NCBI RefSeq assembly: GCF_000238375.3
Contig: NZ_AHBZ03000027.1
Location: 558,001-622,000 of the forward strand
Reading direction: 5' to 3'
DNA: 64,000 bases
Source of the DNA: Pseudoalteromonas citrea
Lineage (GTDB): Bacteria > Pseudomonadota > Gammaproteobacteria > Enterobacterales > Alteromonadaceae
Both the position numbers and the translations under genes were made by a program. This document shows positions 9,790 through 18,121 of this stretch, in pieces. Positions within the stretch are counted from its first letter, which is position 1; each line of letters opens with the position of its first letter. The notes under the pieces are model-generated. The model was given only the letters and a program-made list of their open reading frames with translations. It did no database searches and had not been told where the DNA came from.

Positions 9790-12700
9790 CTAAATCTTTT
9801 CTGCTGTAGGTCTGATCCCAAACAATAGGCAGTACATAACGGGTATGACAATAAGGGTAAGTATTGTCGCAAACCCTAAACCAAACATAATCGTGACTGC
9901 CATAGATTTAAAAAACACATCAAAGAGCAGAGGGATCATTCCTAGAATCGTTGTAATCGCAGCCATAGAAACAGGCCTTACCCTGCTTACACCAGAATCA
10001 AATACGGCGGTATATGGGCTTTTCCCACCTTTTAATTCAAGGTTGATTTGGTCGACTAACACTATTCCATTTTTTATTAACATGCCTGATAAGCTAAGTA
10101 AGCCAAGCAATGCCATAAAGCTAAATGGCGCATTTAGTGATACAAGGCCTGCTGTCACACCAATAATCGCAAGTGGTACAGTGGACCATATGACCAATGG
10201 TTGTTTAATTGAGTTAAATAGCATGACGGTTATCATAAACATAGCAAGGTAACCTAGTGGGAGTGACCCAAAAATGGCTGTTTTAGCTTTGGAAGATGAT
10301 TCATATTCACCACCCCAGTTCATTTCATACCCATTCGGCAGTGATATATTTTCTACACCTTGTTTAACCCGTGCAAATAGTTTGGCTGGGGTTTCATCAC
10401 CAATTACATCATGATCTGCCATGACAGTAATAGTTCGTTTACGATCTCGGCGCATGATCAATGGATCTTCCCACAGCACTTTAAATTCATCTACAATCTG
10501 TGTCACAGGTACATATATGTTTAATACTGGGCTAAAAATTTGTAGATCACTCAGGTTTTCAACATTTTTACGCTCTTCTTCAGGTGAGCGAGCAACGATG
10601 GGCAATAGTTGTGTACCATCGCGATATAAGCCGACTTTATTGCCTGAAATACTGGTTAGCAATAGCTGATCAAGATCTGATTTACTAATACCTAAGCGAC
10701 GTGCTTTTTGTTCATTAAACTCCGGACGTATAACCTTGGTACGTTGTCGCCAATCGTCGCGAATGTTAAATGCTTTAGAATCGTTAGCAAATATGGCTTG
10801 CGCTTTCGCTGATAACTGCCTGAGTATGACAGGATCTGGGCCAGAGAAACGAGCTTCTATTTTTGCATTTGTAGAGGGGCCAATTTCCATTCGTTTTATT
10901 TTAAGCGTGCCAGATAGTATATTGTTTTGCTCAAATTCTCTGAGTTTGGAAATCATATTAGAGACTGCTTCACGATCTTTAACTCTGACTATCAATTGAC
11001 CGTAAGCATCATATTGCTTTTCAGGTGAATACGTAAGCATAAACCTAGGCGCACCTTGTCCTATCGTAGAGGTTACTTCAAGAACAAGGTCATTTGTGTG
11101 CAAAAAAGCTTCAACCTTTGCCAAGTTATCAGCAGTACTTCTAATATCAGCTCCTTGGTAATGCCAGTAATCTACGTAAAACATTGGTGTATTTGAAGCT
11201 GGGAAAAATGATTGTTTGACTGACTTGAAGCCGATCACTGAGGCTGCTAACAGCACAACCATAAAAACAAGCGTTGATATTCTAAACTTCAGTGCAGTTG
11301 AAAGAAGCGCTTTGTAACAATTAAAAATGATACCTTGATATGGGTCATCATTGGAATTGGATTGACCTTGTGGCGCTTCTTTAAAGAGTAAGTTAGCAAA
11401 GAAAGGAGTCAAAGTAATGGCTGTTATCCAACTGAGTAGCAGTGAGATAAGAAGAACCCAAAATAAAGATCCTGCAAACTCTCCACTGGCATCACTACTT
11501 AAACCAATAGGTGCAAATGCGGTAATACCGATAATGGTTGCGCCTAACAGTGGCCATTTAGTTTGTTCTACGATGTTAATTGCAGCACGTACTTTTGTTT
11601 GACCGCGTTTTAAATTGATCAGTATACCTTCAGTCACGACTATCGCATTATCCACGAGCATGCCTAATGCGATGATTAATGCTCCTAATGAAATCCGTTG
11701 TAGGTCAATAGCAAACAACTTCATAAAAATAAAGGTACCTAGCACAGTAAGTAGTAACACAGCACCGATAAGCAAGCCACTTTTGACGCCCATGAAGAGT
11801 AATAAAACCAGTATGACTATCGCAATAGCTTCCATAAGGCTAACAATAAAGCCATCTACGGAGTGCTTAACTTCATTTGGTTGATGGTAAACGGAGTTTA
11901 CTTCGATACCATGTGGCCGCTGGTAGTCTAAACTTTCTAAATGTTGCTCCATCGCAAGACCAACATCGACGACATTTACACCAGAGCTAAACGACACGCC
12001 AATAAGTAATGCACGCTGCTGGTTGAAGCGGGTTATGTGTTTTGGAACTTCTGCATATTCACGGCTGACTGTTGCCACATCTCCCAAATAAATTAACTCT
12101 TTAGCGCCAGGTTTTGAAATTAAAAGGTGCTCTAGTTCTTTTACATTTTGAAATTCACCTGTTGGATGAAGCCTAATTGACTCGTCACCGACGCGTATCT
12201 TACCTGCATTAGAAACGCTATTTTGTGCTTGTAGTAACGAGAATATTCTGGACGGTGCTATGCCTAACTGAGAGAGTTTTTGAGTTGCAATTTCTACGAC
12301 CACTTGTGCTTGTTGCTCACCTGCAACGGTAACTTTGCTGACTCCATCTACTAGCACCAGCTCTCGCTTTAGATAATCAACGTAATCTTTTAATTCGTCG
12401 TATGAGTAGCCGTCACCTGTGACTGCATACATAACACCGTAGACATCTGCAAAATCGTCAATGACTTTTGGAGGATATACGCCAGGAGGTAAATTACTCT
12501 GTAAGTCATTCACCTTTCTTCTCAATTCATCCCATATTTGTTTAAGATCGTCTTTTCGATACGTGCTTTTCATTTCCACTGAGATTTGAGACTTTCCAGC
12601 GGAAGATATTGAGGTGACATAGTCAACATAAGGCAATTGCTGAATTGCATTTTCAATGGGAAAGGTCACTTCCTCTTCTACTTGCCGCGGAGAGGCGCCG

Positions 12701-12855
12701 GGGTATAGCGTGACTACCATAGCTTTTTTTAAAGTGAATTCAGGATCTTCTAGTTGGCCAAGTCCGAAGTATGAAACGGTTCCAGCTAAAAGGAGAAGTA
12801 AAGCAAACATCCAGCTAATTACCGAATTTTCAATCGACCATTTTGCGAGACTCAT
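9790..12855 (-). CDS. RND efflux pump, inner-membrane permease
   Basis: A proton-driven efflux transporter of the AcrB/HAE-RND type: 1021 residues, N-terminal TM1, large periplasmic loops and the usual 12-TM arrangement. Visible motifs include GASPRQVEEEVTFPIE in the first periplasmic loop, SLGALIIALGMLVDNAIVV in TM4 (GMLVDNAIV motif D region), TPFFANLL, and in the second half FMALLGLLSLSGMLIKNGIVLVDQ and RVRPVSMAAITTILGMIPL. The sequence resembles the shorter VexH/VmeQ-like or YegN-type branch rather than AcrB itself. It starts only 2 bases after the adaptor gene stop, so the two form an operon. No outer-membrane TolC gene is adjacent; a chromosomal TolC is probably shared. Substrate unknown. 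Confidence 0.9.
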   Translation of the reverse strand: MSLAKWSIENSVISWMFALLLLLAGTVSYFGLGQLEDPEFTLKKAMVVTLYPGASPRQVEEEVTFPIENAIQQLPYVDYVTSISSAGKSQISVEMKSTYRKDDLKQIWDELRRKVNDLQSNLPPGVYPPKVIDDFADVYGVMYAVTGDGYSYDELKDYVDYLKRELVLVDGVSKVTVAGEQQAQVVVEIATQKLSQLGIAPSRIFSLLQAQNSVSNAGKIRVGDESIRLHPTGEFQNVKELEHLLISKPGAKELIYLGDVATVSREYAEVPKHITRFNQQRALLIGVSFSSGVNVVDVGLAMEQHLESLDYQRPHGIEVNSVYHQPNEVKHSVDGFIVSLMEAIAIVILVLLLFMGVKSGLLIGAVLLLTVLGTFIFMKLFAIDLQRISLGALIIALGMLVDNAIVVTEGILINLKRGQTKVRAAINIVEQTKWPLLGATIIGITAFAPIGLSSDASGEFAGSLFWVLLISLLLSWITAITLTPFFANLLFKEAPQGQSNSNDDPYQGIIFNCYKALLSTALKFRISTLVFMVVLLAASVIGFKSVKQSFFPASNTPMFYVDYWHYQGADIRSTADNLAKVEAFLHTNDLVLEVTSTIGQGAPRFMLTYSPEKQYDAYGQLIVRVKDREAVSNMISKLREFEQNNILSGTLKIKRMEIGPSTNAKIEARFSGPDPVILRQLSAKAQAIFANDSKAFNIRDDWRQRTKVIRPEFNEQKARRLGISKSDLDQLLLTSISGNKVGLYRDGTQLLPIVARSPEEERKNVENLSDLQIFSPVLNIYVPVTQIVDEFKVLWEDPLIMRRDRKRTITVMADHDVIGDETPAKLFARVKQGVENISLPNGYEMNWGGEYESSSKAKTAIFGSLPLGYLAMFMITVMLFNSIKQPLVIWSTVPLAIIGVTAGLVSLNAPFSFMALLGLLSLSGMLIKNGIVLVDQINLELKGGKSPYTAVFDSGVSRVRPVSMAAITTILGMIPLLFDVFFKSMAVTIMFGLGFATILTLIVIPVMYCLLFGIRPTAEKI

Positions 12856-12857
12856 CG

Positions 12858-13937
12858 TTATAGCCCTCGCTCTTTAGCCCATGGGCGGACTTGTAATCCC
12901 TCTTTTAGGTGATGTACGCCTGCACCAACGACAATATCATCAGGTGTTAATCCTGACAGTATTTCAATACCTTGATCATACATATCGCCAACAATAACGG
13001 ACTGTTTGGATATAGTATTGGTGTGTTCATCAAATAACCATACAAAAGAACTGCCTTCAATAGGCTGCGTTTGCTCTGAAAATACAGCTTCAACCGGAAT
13101 AAATAGTTTTCTTGCGGGCAGTTTCGTGATTTTACTGTGGTCTATATAAACGTGACCAGTCATGCCTGCTAATAAATTAAAATCAGTGGGGATCGGCAGG
13201 GTAAACACGACTTTGTAGCTCAGCGTTGATGGGTCGGCTTGGGTATCCCACTCTTTAATCGTTAGACGGTAGGACTTTGATGGAAACCCATCAAAGACAA
13301 CGTTCGGATGATAATCTAGGTCTTTGTCTACACGTGCAACCAGTTTTTCAGGGACTTGTATAATAACGTCCATCATGTCACGAGTTTCCAAGCGTAAAAT
13401 ATTCTGTTTAGCGACCACGTTCTCATAGTTTTTTACAAACACTTTAGCAACGGTGCCGCTAAATGGAGCTTTGAGTTCTGAATTATCTAAATTGGTCTTG
13501 GCAATTTTAAAAGCCGATTCAGCAACTTGTTTGTTAGCAAGCGCTTGATCATATTCAGACTTAGAGGTAATTGATTTATCATATAAAGACTTCACTCGGT
13601 TTAATTGTGATACCGCGAGGTCATATTGGGCACTGCGTTGTTCATACTGCAATTGTAAATCTTCAGGGTCTAGCTTTGCTAGTAGTTGGCCTTTTTTTAC
13701 TTCTTGACCTGCAAGCACTGGAAATTCAAGTAACTCACCGTTGACTCTAAATGCAAGATAGGATCCCTGGTTTGCAACCACTTCTGCAGGAAAACTTCTA
13801 ACCATACTGTGTTGAGAGTCAATAACTGAAACCAACTTTACTGGGCGAATAACATCAGAGGCTTTACTTTGTTCAGGTGCATCCTGACAACCCACTAAAA
13901 GGAGTAAAGTAGAGACAATGGCGGTAAGTTTAAGCAT
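12858..13937 (-). CDS. RND efflux periplasmic adaptor lipoprotein
   Basis: Membrane fusion protein linking the RND permease to an outer-membrane channel. The 359 residues begin with a lipoprotein signal, MLKLTAIVSTLLLLVGCQ, with the lipidated cysteine at residue 17. The hairpin/lipoyl region has PVLAGQEVKKGQLLAKLDPEDLQLQ, then a coiled-coil segment (QYDLAVSQLNRVKSLYDKSITSK) and AELKAPFSG-like NSELKAPFSGTVAKVFV. C-terminal beta-barrel and MP domains follow. It is the first gene of the efflux operon, divergent from the LysR gene at 14046, so that regulator is the obvious candidate controller. Confidence 0.9.
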   Translation of the reverse strand: MLKLTAIVSTLLLLVGCQDAPEQSKASDVIRPVKLVSVIDSQHSMVRSFPAEVVANQGSYLAFRVNGELLEFPVLAGQEVKKGQLLAKLDPEDLQLQYEQRSAQYDLAVSQLNRVKSLYDKSITSKSEYDQALANKQVAESAFKIAKTNLDNSELKAPFSGTVAKVFVKNYENVVAKQNILRLETRDMMDVIIQVPEKLVARVDKDLDYHPNVVFDGFPSKSYRLTIKEWDTQADPSTLSYKVVFTLPIPTDFNLLAGMTGHVYIDHSKITKLPARKLFIPVEAVFSEQTQPIEGSSFVWLFDEHTNTISKQSVIVGDMYDQGIEILSGLTPDDIVVGAGVHHLKEGLQVRPWAKERGL

Positions 13938-13971
13938 GGTAAAACTCCATCTTTATTTGGAAGTATCAAAC

Positions 13972-13986
13972 ATTGTGGTGCACAAT
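13972..13986. promoter_or_regulatory. Candidate LysR operator between efflux operon and lysR
   Basis: ATTGTG-GTG-CACAAT is a perfect 6-bp inverted repeat with a 3-base centre. It contains the T-N11-A pattern (TTGTGGTGCACAA) typical of LysR-type binding sites, and sits between the divergent efflux operon and LysR gene, 34 bases upstream of the adaptor start. Function is inferred from position and pattern. Confidence 0.55.
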
Positions 13987-14045
13987 ATAGAAAACCACGA
14001 TAAAATTAAAATTATATAATATTTTAATCTATATAAATTTAATTT

Positions 14046-14882
14046 ATGAAGATCTCAGATATCGAAATGCTGCATGTGGTCGCACACTCAAAAAGCCTCA
14101 ATGATGCCGCACGCAAGTTGTATAAGACCCAGCCAGCTATTACACAATCAATGAAGAGACTGGAGGGCCAGTTAGGGTTTAAGCTATTTGATAGGCAAAA
14201 TTATCGGGTCACGCTTACTGAGCAAGGTCGCAGATTTTATTCAGAATCGGTTAAATTATTAGCCGTCAGAGATGATCTTCAAATTATGGCTGATGAGTCG
14301 TATAATCAGGTCGTTGCTTCTATTTTTCAGCGTTTTACTCAAACAGAAATTGCCATCACAAGTGGCAAACGATTTGCTGCATTAGATCAAGTTAACACCG
14401 GTGTCGCAGACTTAGGTATTGGCCCTTGGTTTGATTTATTTCATGCTACGGGAGATTTAGAGTCTATTGCGATAGGAGAATTTAAATTGGGGTTAGTTGC
14501 TAAAAAGGGCCTTTTACCTCCATCGTTAACTTATGATGAACTAGCTAATTACCCTTGTTTAGCGATGTTTGAAAGTGGATTTGATTTTGATAGTGAACGC
14601 TTGGCATATGCGCGTGGCGCTAATATTATGAAATTGGATGACATAGCGTCGATTAAATCATTTTTATTATCTGGTGTCGGGTTTGCAATGATCAGTTTAA
14701 GCCATTGCCAAAATGAAATTGATGCGGGGATCTTGGAACAAATCCATGTTACTGACAGACAAGACTCATTTACTGCAGGTATTCATGTGTTTAGACAGCA
14801 TTGTAAGCACCACGGTCCAGTTGCAAGGTCGATATGGTCAGAGTTTCAAGCATTAGGAGAGGCTTATGCAAGACGAACATAA
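14046..14882 (+). CDS. LysR-family transcriptional regulator
   Basis: A 278-residue LysR-type regulator. The N-terminal winged helix-turn-helix (about residues 2-60) reads LHVVAHSKSLNDAARKLYKT, QPAITQSMKRLE and GFKLFDRQNYRVTLTEQGRR. A shorter than usual effector-binding domain follows (typical full length about 300). It diverges from the RND efflux operon with 108 bases between starts, and a LysR-like inverted repeat lies in that gap. It probably regulates the pump and itself; the inducer cannot be read. The 3' end overlaps the following alkyltransferase-like gene by 17 bases. There is no clear Shine-Dalgarno before the ATG. Confidence 0.85.
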   Translation: MKISDIEMLHVVAHSKSLNDAARKLYKTQPAITQSMKRLEGQLGFKLFDRQNYRVTLTEQGRRFYSESVKLLAVRDDLQIMADESYNQVVASIFQRFTQTEIAITSGKRFAALDQVNTGVADLGIGPWFDLFHATGDLESIAIGEFKLGLVAKKGLLPPSLTYDELANYPCLAMFESGFDFDSERLAYARGANIMKLDDIASIKSFLLSGVGFAMISLSHCQNEIDAGILEQIHVTDRQDSFTAGIHVFRQHCKHHGPVARSIWSEFQALGEAYARRT

Positions 14883-15171
14883 ACAGCGTTTGTTTACTTT
14901 AATTGGCGGGATCCCAGCAGGAAAAGTAGCGGCATATGGCCAGTTGGCAGATTTAGCTGGGTTGCCACGACAGGCCAGAGCTGTAGGTCGTTTGTTAAAA
15001 GAGTTGCCAAAGTCGAGCACACTTCCTTGGTACAGAGTTGTAAATAGCCAAGGAAAAATTTCATTCCCTTATGGATCGCAAAAGTATACGGAGCAAAAAA
15101 CACGATTACAGATGGAAGGGGTCATTTTTATCAAAGACAAAATTAACATGCGGGTTTATCAATGGGCTTGA
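14866..15171 (+). CDS. Alkyltransferase-like DNA-binding protein (ATL, YbaZ type)
   Basis: A 101-residue protein equal to the DNA-binding C-terminal domain of O6-alkylguanine-DNA alkyltransferases. It has the helix-turn-helix IPAGKVAAYGQLADLAGLP, an arginine-finger-like RAVGRLLKELP and the active-site segment PWYRVVNSQGKIS. The alkyl-accepting cysteine of PCHRV is replaced by tryptophan, the mark of ATL proteins. These bind O6-alkylguanine and hand the lesion to nucleotide excision repair instead of removing the alkyl group. The start is ATG 14866 with AGGAGA just upstream, inside the end of the LysR gene. Confidence 0.88.
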   Translation: MQDEHKQRLFTLIGGIPAGKVAAYGQLADLAGLPRQARAVGRLLKELPKSSTLPWYRVVNSQGKISFPYGSQKYTEQKTRLQMEGVIFIKDKINMRVYQWA

Positions 15172-15190
15172 ATATTAGTTAACACTAGAA

Positions 15191-15218
15191 TGATCGAGTT
15201 TACAGATTAAGACGTAAT
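15191..15218 (+). promoter_or_regulatory. Candidate ECF (RpoE/ChrR-type) promoter for LON-domain gene
   Basis: TGATCG (15191-15196), 16 bases, then CGTAATG from 15213. This agrees with the TGATC...CGTA pattern known for the RpoE/ChrR (ECF11) group of sigma factors, and is almost identical to the site before the sigma gene at 15824. It lies 33 bases upstream of the LON-domain gene start. Confidence 0.7.
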
Positions 15219-15250
15219 GCACTATATATTTCTAAAACTACTGCATATCT

Positions 15251-15826
15251 ATGAACCGAGCAATATTTCCGTTACCCGTTTTTCTTCTTCCGCAAGGGTA
15301 CACTCGCTTACGGATATTTGAAGATAGATATATGAAAATGGTGAAAAATGCATTGGTGCAGGAAATGGGGTTTGTACTGTGTACTGTTTCAGGACTTGTT
15401 GAAGACGAAGCGCTAGAAGAAGGCGTGTATGTTGAAATTGTTGATTTTTCACAAGACGATGCGGGCCAATTGTTGATAGATGTTTACGCCCTTAATAGAG
15501 TTAAAATCGAAAATGTATATCTAGATGAAACTGGGCTCAGACATGGCACTATCACGTCTATACCAAGTCCTCTTTGGGTAGCCAAAGGTCAAACAGTATC
15601 GGCGCTCGATCTTGAATTGTCAGCCATGCTCAAAAGTATTTTCAAAAGGCACCCACACATAGACTCTCTTTATCAAAAAAAGTCTTTTAATACACCGATG
15701 TGGGTTGCGTCCAGATGGTTAGAGTTACTGCCGATGGAAACAAGTCAAAAAGTTAAAATTAAATCTGTGAGCAACTTTGATCAAGTCACAAACTTCCTTC
15801 ATACTATTTTAATTGAAGCAGAGTGA
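15251..15826 (+). CDS. LON substrate-binding-domain protein (stand-alone)
   Basis: A 191-residue protein made of the N-terminal substrate-recognition domain of Lon protease without ATPase or peptidase domains. It opens with the family signature AIFPLPVFLLPQGYTRLRIFEDRYMKM and continues with GFVLCTVSG and a beta-rich region (VDVYALNRVKIENV-like), with a helical C terminus. Function is not established; it may bind damaged or unfolded proteins or act as an adaptor. It is preceded by an ECF promoter nearly identical to that of the next gene. Its own stop codon TGA is part of the -35 element of the sigma factor promoter. Both points suggest it belongs to the same stress regulon. Confidence 0.82.
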   Translation: MNRAIFPLPVFLLPQGYTRLRIFEDRYMKMVKNALVQEMGFVLCTVSGLVEDEALEEGVYVEIVDFSQDDAGQLLIDVYALNRVKIENVYLDETGLRHGTITSIPSPLWVAKGQTVSALDLELSAMLKSIFKRHPHIDSLYQKKSFNTPMWVASRWLELLPMETSQKVKIKSVSNFDQVTNFLHTILIEAE

Positions 15827-15851
15827 TCGGTTTGATGCGGTTGTACGTAAT
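15824..15851 (+). promoter_or_regulatory. Candidate autoregulated ECF promoter for sigma/ChrR operon
   Basis: TGATCG (15824-15829), 16 bases, CGTAATG from 15846. It shares ACGTAATG-Y-ACT and the following GTTT with the site at 15191. It lies 34 bases before the sigma factor ATG and overlaps the stop codon of the LON-domain gene. It matches the RpoE/ChrR consensus (TGATC / CGTA), so the sigma factor probably drives its own operon. Confidence 0.75.
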
Positions 15852-15884
15852 GTACTGTTATAGAGGTTAAACGGGAAAGATATT

Positions 15885-16508
15885 ATGGTTAGCCAAACAC
15901 CGACTTCAGCTGCACCGCTAAAGTCTGGATATAATAAAAGTATGGAAGAAACGCCAACACAAGCTCTTTCAGAAGCGCTGGTAGAAGTTGCTGAACAAAG
16001 AGATAGAAATGCATTTTCAGTACTGTTTAAATATTTTGCTCCAAAGATAAAACGCTTTGGGATAAAACAATACGGATCGGAAGCGATGGCGATGGAACTG
16101 GTGCAAGACACTATGACATCGGTATGGCGAAAGGCACACCTTTACAACAAAGATAAAGGCGCAGCAACCACTTGGGTGTATACCGTAATGAGAAATGCAT
16201 CATTCGATGCGTTGAGAAAAATAAAAAGTAAAAAAGAAGATCACATTAGTGAAGATATTTGGCCCACATTGCAAGAAAGTTACACAAGCGATGATGGCTT
16301 TAATGATCATCTTCAAGATAAGCAGATTCAAAAATACATAAGTTGTTTACCCATAGCGCAACAAGAAGTTGTGAAAGGCGTATATTTTCAGGAAATGTCA
16401 CAAGAGCAGCTAGCAGAACAGCTGAATATACCCGTGGGTACCGTCAAATCGCGTTTGCGCTTGGCACTTCAGAAATTAAGAGCAGAAATGGGAGACAGCC
16501 ATGATTAA
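15885..16508 (+). CDS. ECF sigma factor, RpoE/ChrR (ECF11) type
   Basis: Extracytoplasmic-function sigma-70 factor, 207 residues. Region 2 (about 40-110) has AFSVLFKYFAPKIKRF, ELVQDTMTSVWRKAHLY and ATTWVYTVMRNASFDALRK. Region 4 (about 145-200) has CLPIAQQEVVKGVYFQEMSQ, EQLAEQLNIPVGTVKSRLRLAL. This closely resembles Rhodobacter sphaeroides RpoE, which responds to singlet oxygen. It overlaps the ChrR-type anti-sigma gene by 8 bases, the standard arrangement, and is preceded by its own consensus promoter at 15824. The first ~30 residues before the conserved part are unusually long; a second Met at residue 20 is an alternative start, but ATG 15885 has GGGAAAG upstream. Confidence 0.92.
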   Translation: MVSQTPTSAAPLKSGYNKSMEETPTQALSEALVEVAEQRDRNAFSVLFKYFAPKIKRFGIKQYGSEAMAMELVQDTMTSVWRKAHLYNKDKGAATTWVYTVMRNASFDALRKIKSKKEDHISEDIWPTLQESYTSDDGFNDHLQDKQIQKYISCLPIAQQEVVKGVYFQEMSQEQLAEQLNIPVGTVKSRLRLALQKLRAEMGDSHD

Positions 16509-17151
16509 ACATCACCCGACTCTAGAGATGTTAGAACAGTTTTCACAGGGGGCGTTGCCCGCTTCACTGAGTGTTGCGATATCTGCACACGTTGAGATGT
16601 GCCCGTGTTGTGCAAAAAAAGTAGCAGCATACGAGCTCGAGAACAGTAATATGGTGTTCGATGATGGCTTCACTGGCGAGCTGGATATGGATTTTGATCA
16701 AATGATGTCGAGCATTACAGCTGATAGTTCAGCGGATGTTGCAAAGGCATATGAGCCTGAGGTGATTGAGTACCATAATGCTAAAGCGATTGTGCCAAGA
16801 GCGATTGCTAGTGTTACACGTTCAAACTTTTCTCATGTAGGAAAGCTCTCTAGGGCTCGTTTGGAGTTAGACGATGGAGATGCAAGAGCGAGTTTGTTGC
16901 AAATCGCACCTGGGGGAGAAATTCCAAACCATACGCATACTGGCTTCGAATTAACTTTGTTGTTAGATGGTAGCTTCGAGGATGAATCGGGGAGTTATGT
17001 TGCAGGCGACTTTATATGGCTTGATGGGCGTCACAGCCATACACCGAAAACAAAAGATGGTTGTTTGTGCTTCACGCTAGTAAATAGCGCATTGCATTTT
17101 AATAAAGGGTTAAGCAAGCTGTTAAATCCTATTGGTAATCTAATTTACTAG
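16501..17151 (+). CDS. chrR: ChrR-type zinc anti-sigma factor with cupin domain
   Basis: A 216-residue cytoplasmic anti-sigma factor holding the ECF sigma factor inactive until singlet oxygen or related stress. The N-terminal zinc anti-sigma domain has His5, His30, Cys34 and Cys37 (AHVEMCPCCAKK), one residue off from the H6/H31/C35/C38 set of R. sphaeroides ChrR. The C-terminal cupin domain has H144, H146, E150 and H180 (NHTHTGFE, then GRHSHTP), matching the metal ligands of the ChrR cupin, which is needed for the singlet-oxygen response. All ligand positions appear intact, so this should be a responsive anti-sigma factor. It overlaps the sigma gene by 8 bases. Confidence 0.9.
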   Translation: MIKHHPTLEMLEQFSQGALPASLSVAISAHVEMCPCCAKKVAAYELENSNMVFDDGFTGELDMDFDQMMSSITADSSADVAKAYEPEVIEYHNAKAIVPRAIASVTRSNFSHVGKLSRARLELDDGDARASLLQIAPGGEIPNHTHTGFELTLLLDGSFEDESGSYVAGDFIWLDGRHSHTPKTKDGCLCFTLVNSALHFNKGLSKLLNPIGNLIY

Positions 17152-17161
17152 GAGAGAAAGT

Positions 17162-18121
17162 ATGCGGACATTCGAATCGCCAATACAAATCGGTATAAGC
17201 GCTTGTTTAGCCGGAGATAAGGTGCGCTTTGATACAGGGCACAAACGGTCTAACTTTTGTATGGATGAGCTTGGAAATTATGTGGAATACAAACGGTTTT
17301 GCCCAGAAGTTGCGGTTGGAATGTCGATACCTAGGGCAACTATCAGGCAAGTAAGAGTCGGCGATACCATCAAAGTATGTCGCCCAGATGGGTCTGGAGA
17401 CGTTGGTGAGAAACTGACCCAGTATGGTGAGAAGGTAGCGTACGAACAGGCCAAAGATTTATCTGGTTTTGTGTTTTGTGCGAAAAGTCCTAGCTGTGGC
17501 ATGGAACGTGTGAAAGTTTATAATGAGGCTGGGACGGGCAATTCGTCAGAAGGCGTTGGCTTTTTTGCTGCGCAAATAATGAAACACAACCCTAATTTGC
17601 CCTGCGAAGAAAACGGGCGATTAAGTGATATTCATTTGCGAGAAAATTTTGTAATGCGTGTATATGTCTATAAGCATTGGCAAGAACTCAACCTAGACTG
17701 CGTCGGTGTTCATGATTTAACGCAATTTCACGCGCAGCATAAATATTTATTGATGAGCCATAACTACGAGTCTTACAAGGCGCTTGGGAGATTACTGGGT
17801 AATGTGGCAGGACGAGATATTGCTGAAGTCAAAGAAGAATACATTGCAGGTTTGATGCAGGGGCTATCGCGTCCGGCATCAAGAAAAAATCAAGCCAATA
17901 CATTAAGTCATCTACAAGGCTATTTTAAGAATTCGTTGTCGAAAGTAGAGAAAGAAGAGTTGTGCCAAGCAATTGAGCAGTACCGTGGTGGAATTGTACC
18001 TTTATATGTTCCGTTGACACTGATAAAACACCACCTAACCGTTCATAAAAATGACTATTTAGAGCAGCAGATATACTTTCGGCCTTATCCAGACGAATTG
18101 AAGTTGAGGTTCGGCATCTAA
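17162..18121 (+). CDS. DUF523-DUF1722 protein (YbgA-like fusion)
   Basis: A 319-residue fusion of DUF523 (about 1-150) and DUF1722/YbgA (about 180-310). The first has GISACLAGDKVRFDTGHKR, CPEVAVGMSIPR and KSPSCGM, with conserved cysteines likely to bind a metal or cluster. The second has LTQFHAQHKYLLMSHN and GLMQGLSRPASRKNQANTL. The biochemical function is unknown, but the pair is commonly encoded next to DNA photolyase, as here, where it ends one base into the photolyase ATG (TAATG). GGAGAG precedes the start. A role supporting the light/oxidative response is inferred from this linkage. Confidence 0.85.
   Translation: MRTFESPIQIGISACLAGDKVRFDTGHKRSNFCMDELGNYVEYKRFCPEVAVGMSIPRATIRQVRVGDTIKVCRPDGSGDVGEKLTQYGEKVAYEQAKDLSGFVFCAKSPSCGMERVKVYNEAGTGNSSEGVGFFAAQIMKHNPNLPCEENGRLSDIHLRENFVMRVYVYKHWQELNLDCVGVHDLTQFHAQHKYLLMSHNYESYKALGRLLGNVAGRDIAEVKEEYIAGLMQGLSRPASRKNQANTLSHLQGYFKNSLSKVEKEELCQAIEQYRGGIVPLYVPLTLIKHHLTVHKNDYLEQQIYFRPYPDELKLRFGI

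Noticed and set aside
14866-15171. A true O6-methylguanine-DNA methyltransferase
   Set aside because: The essential PCHR cysteine is tryptophan (PWYR), so it cannot accept an alkyl group.
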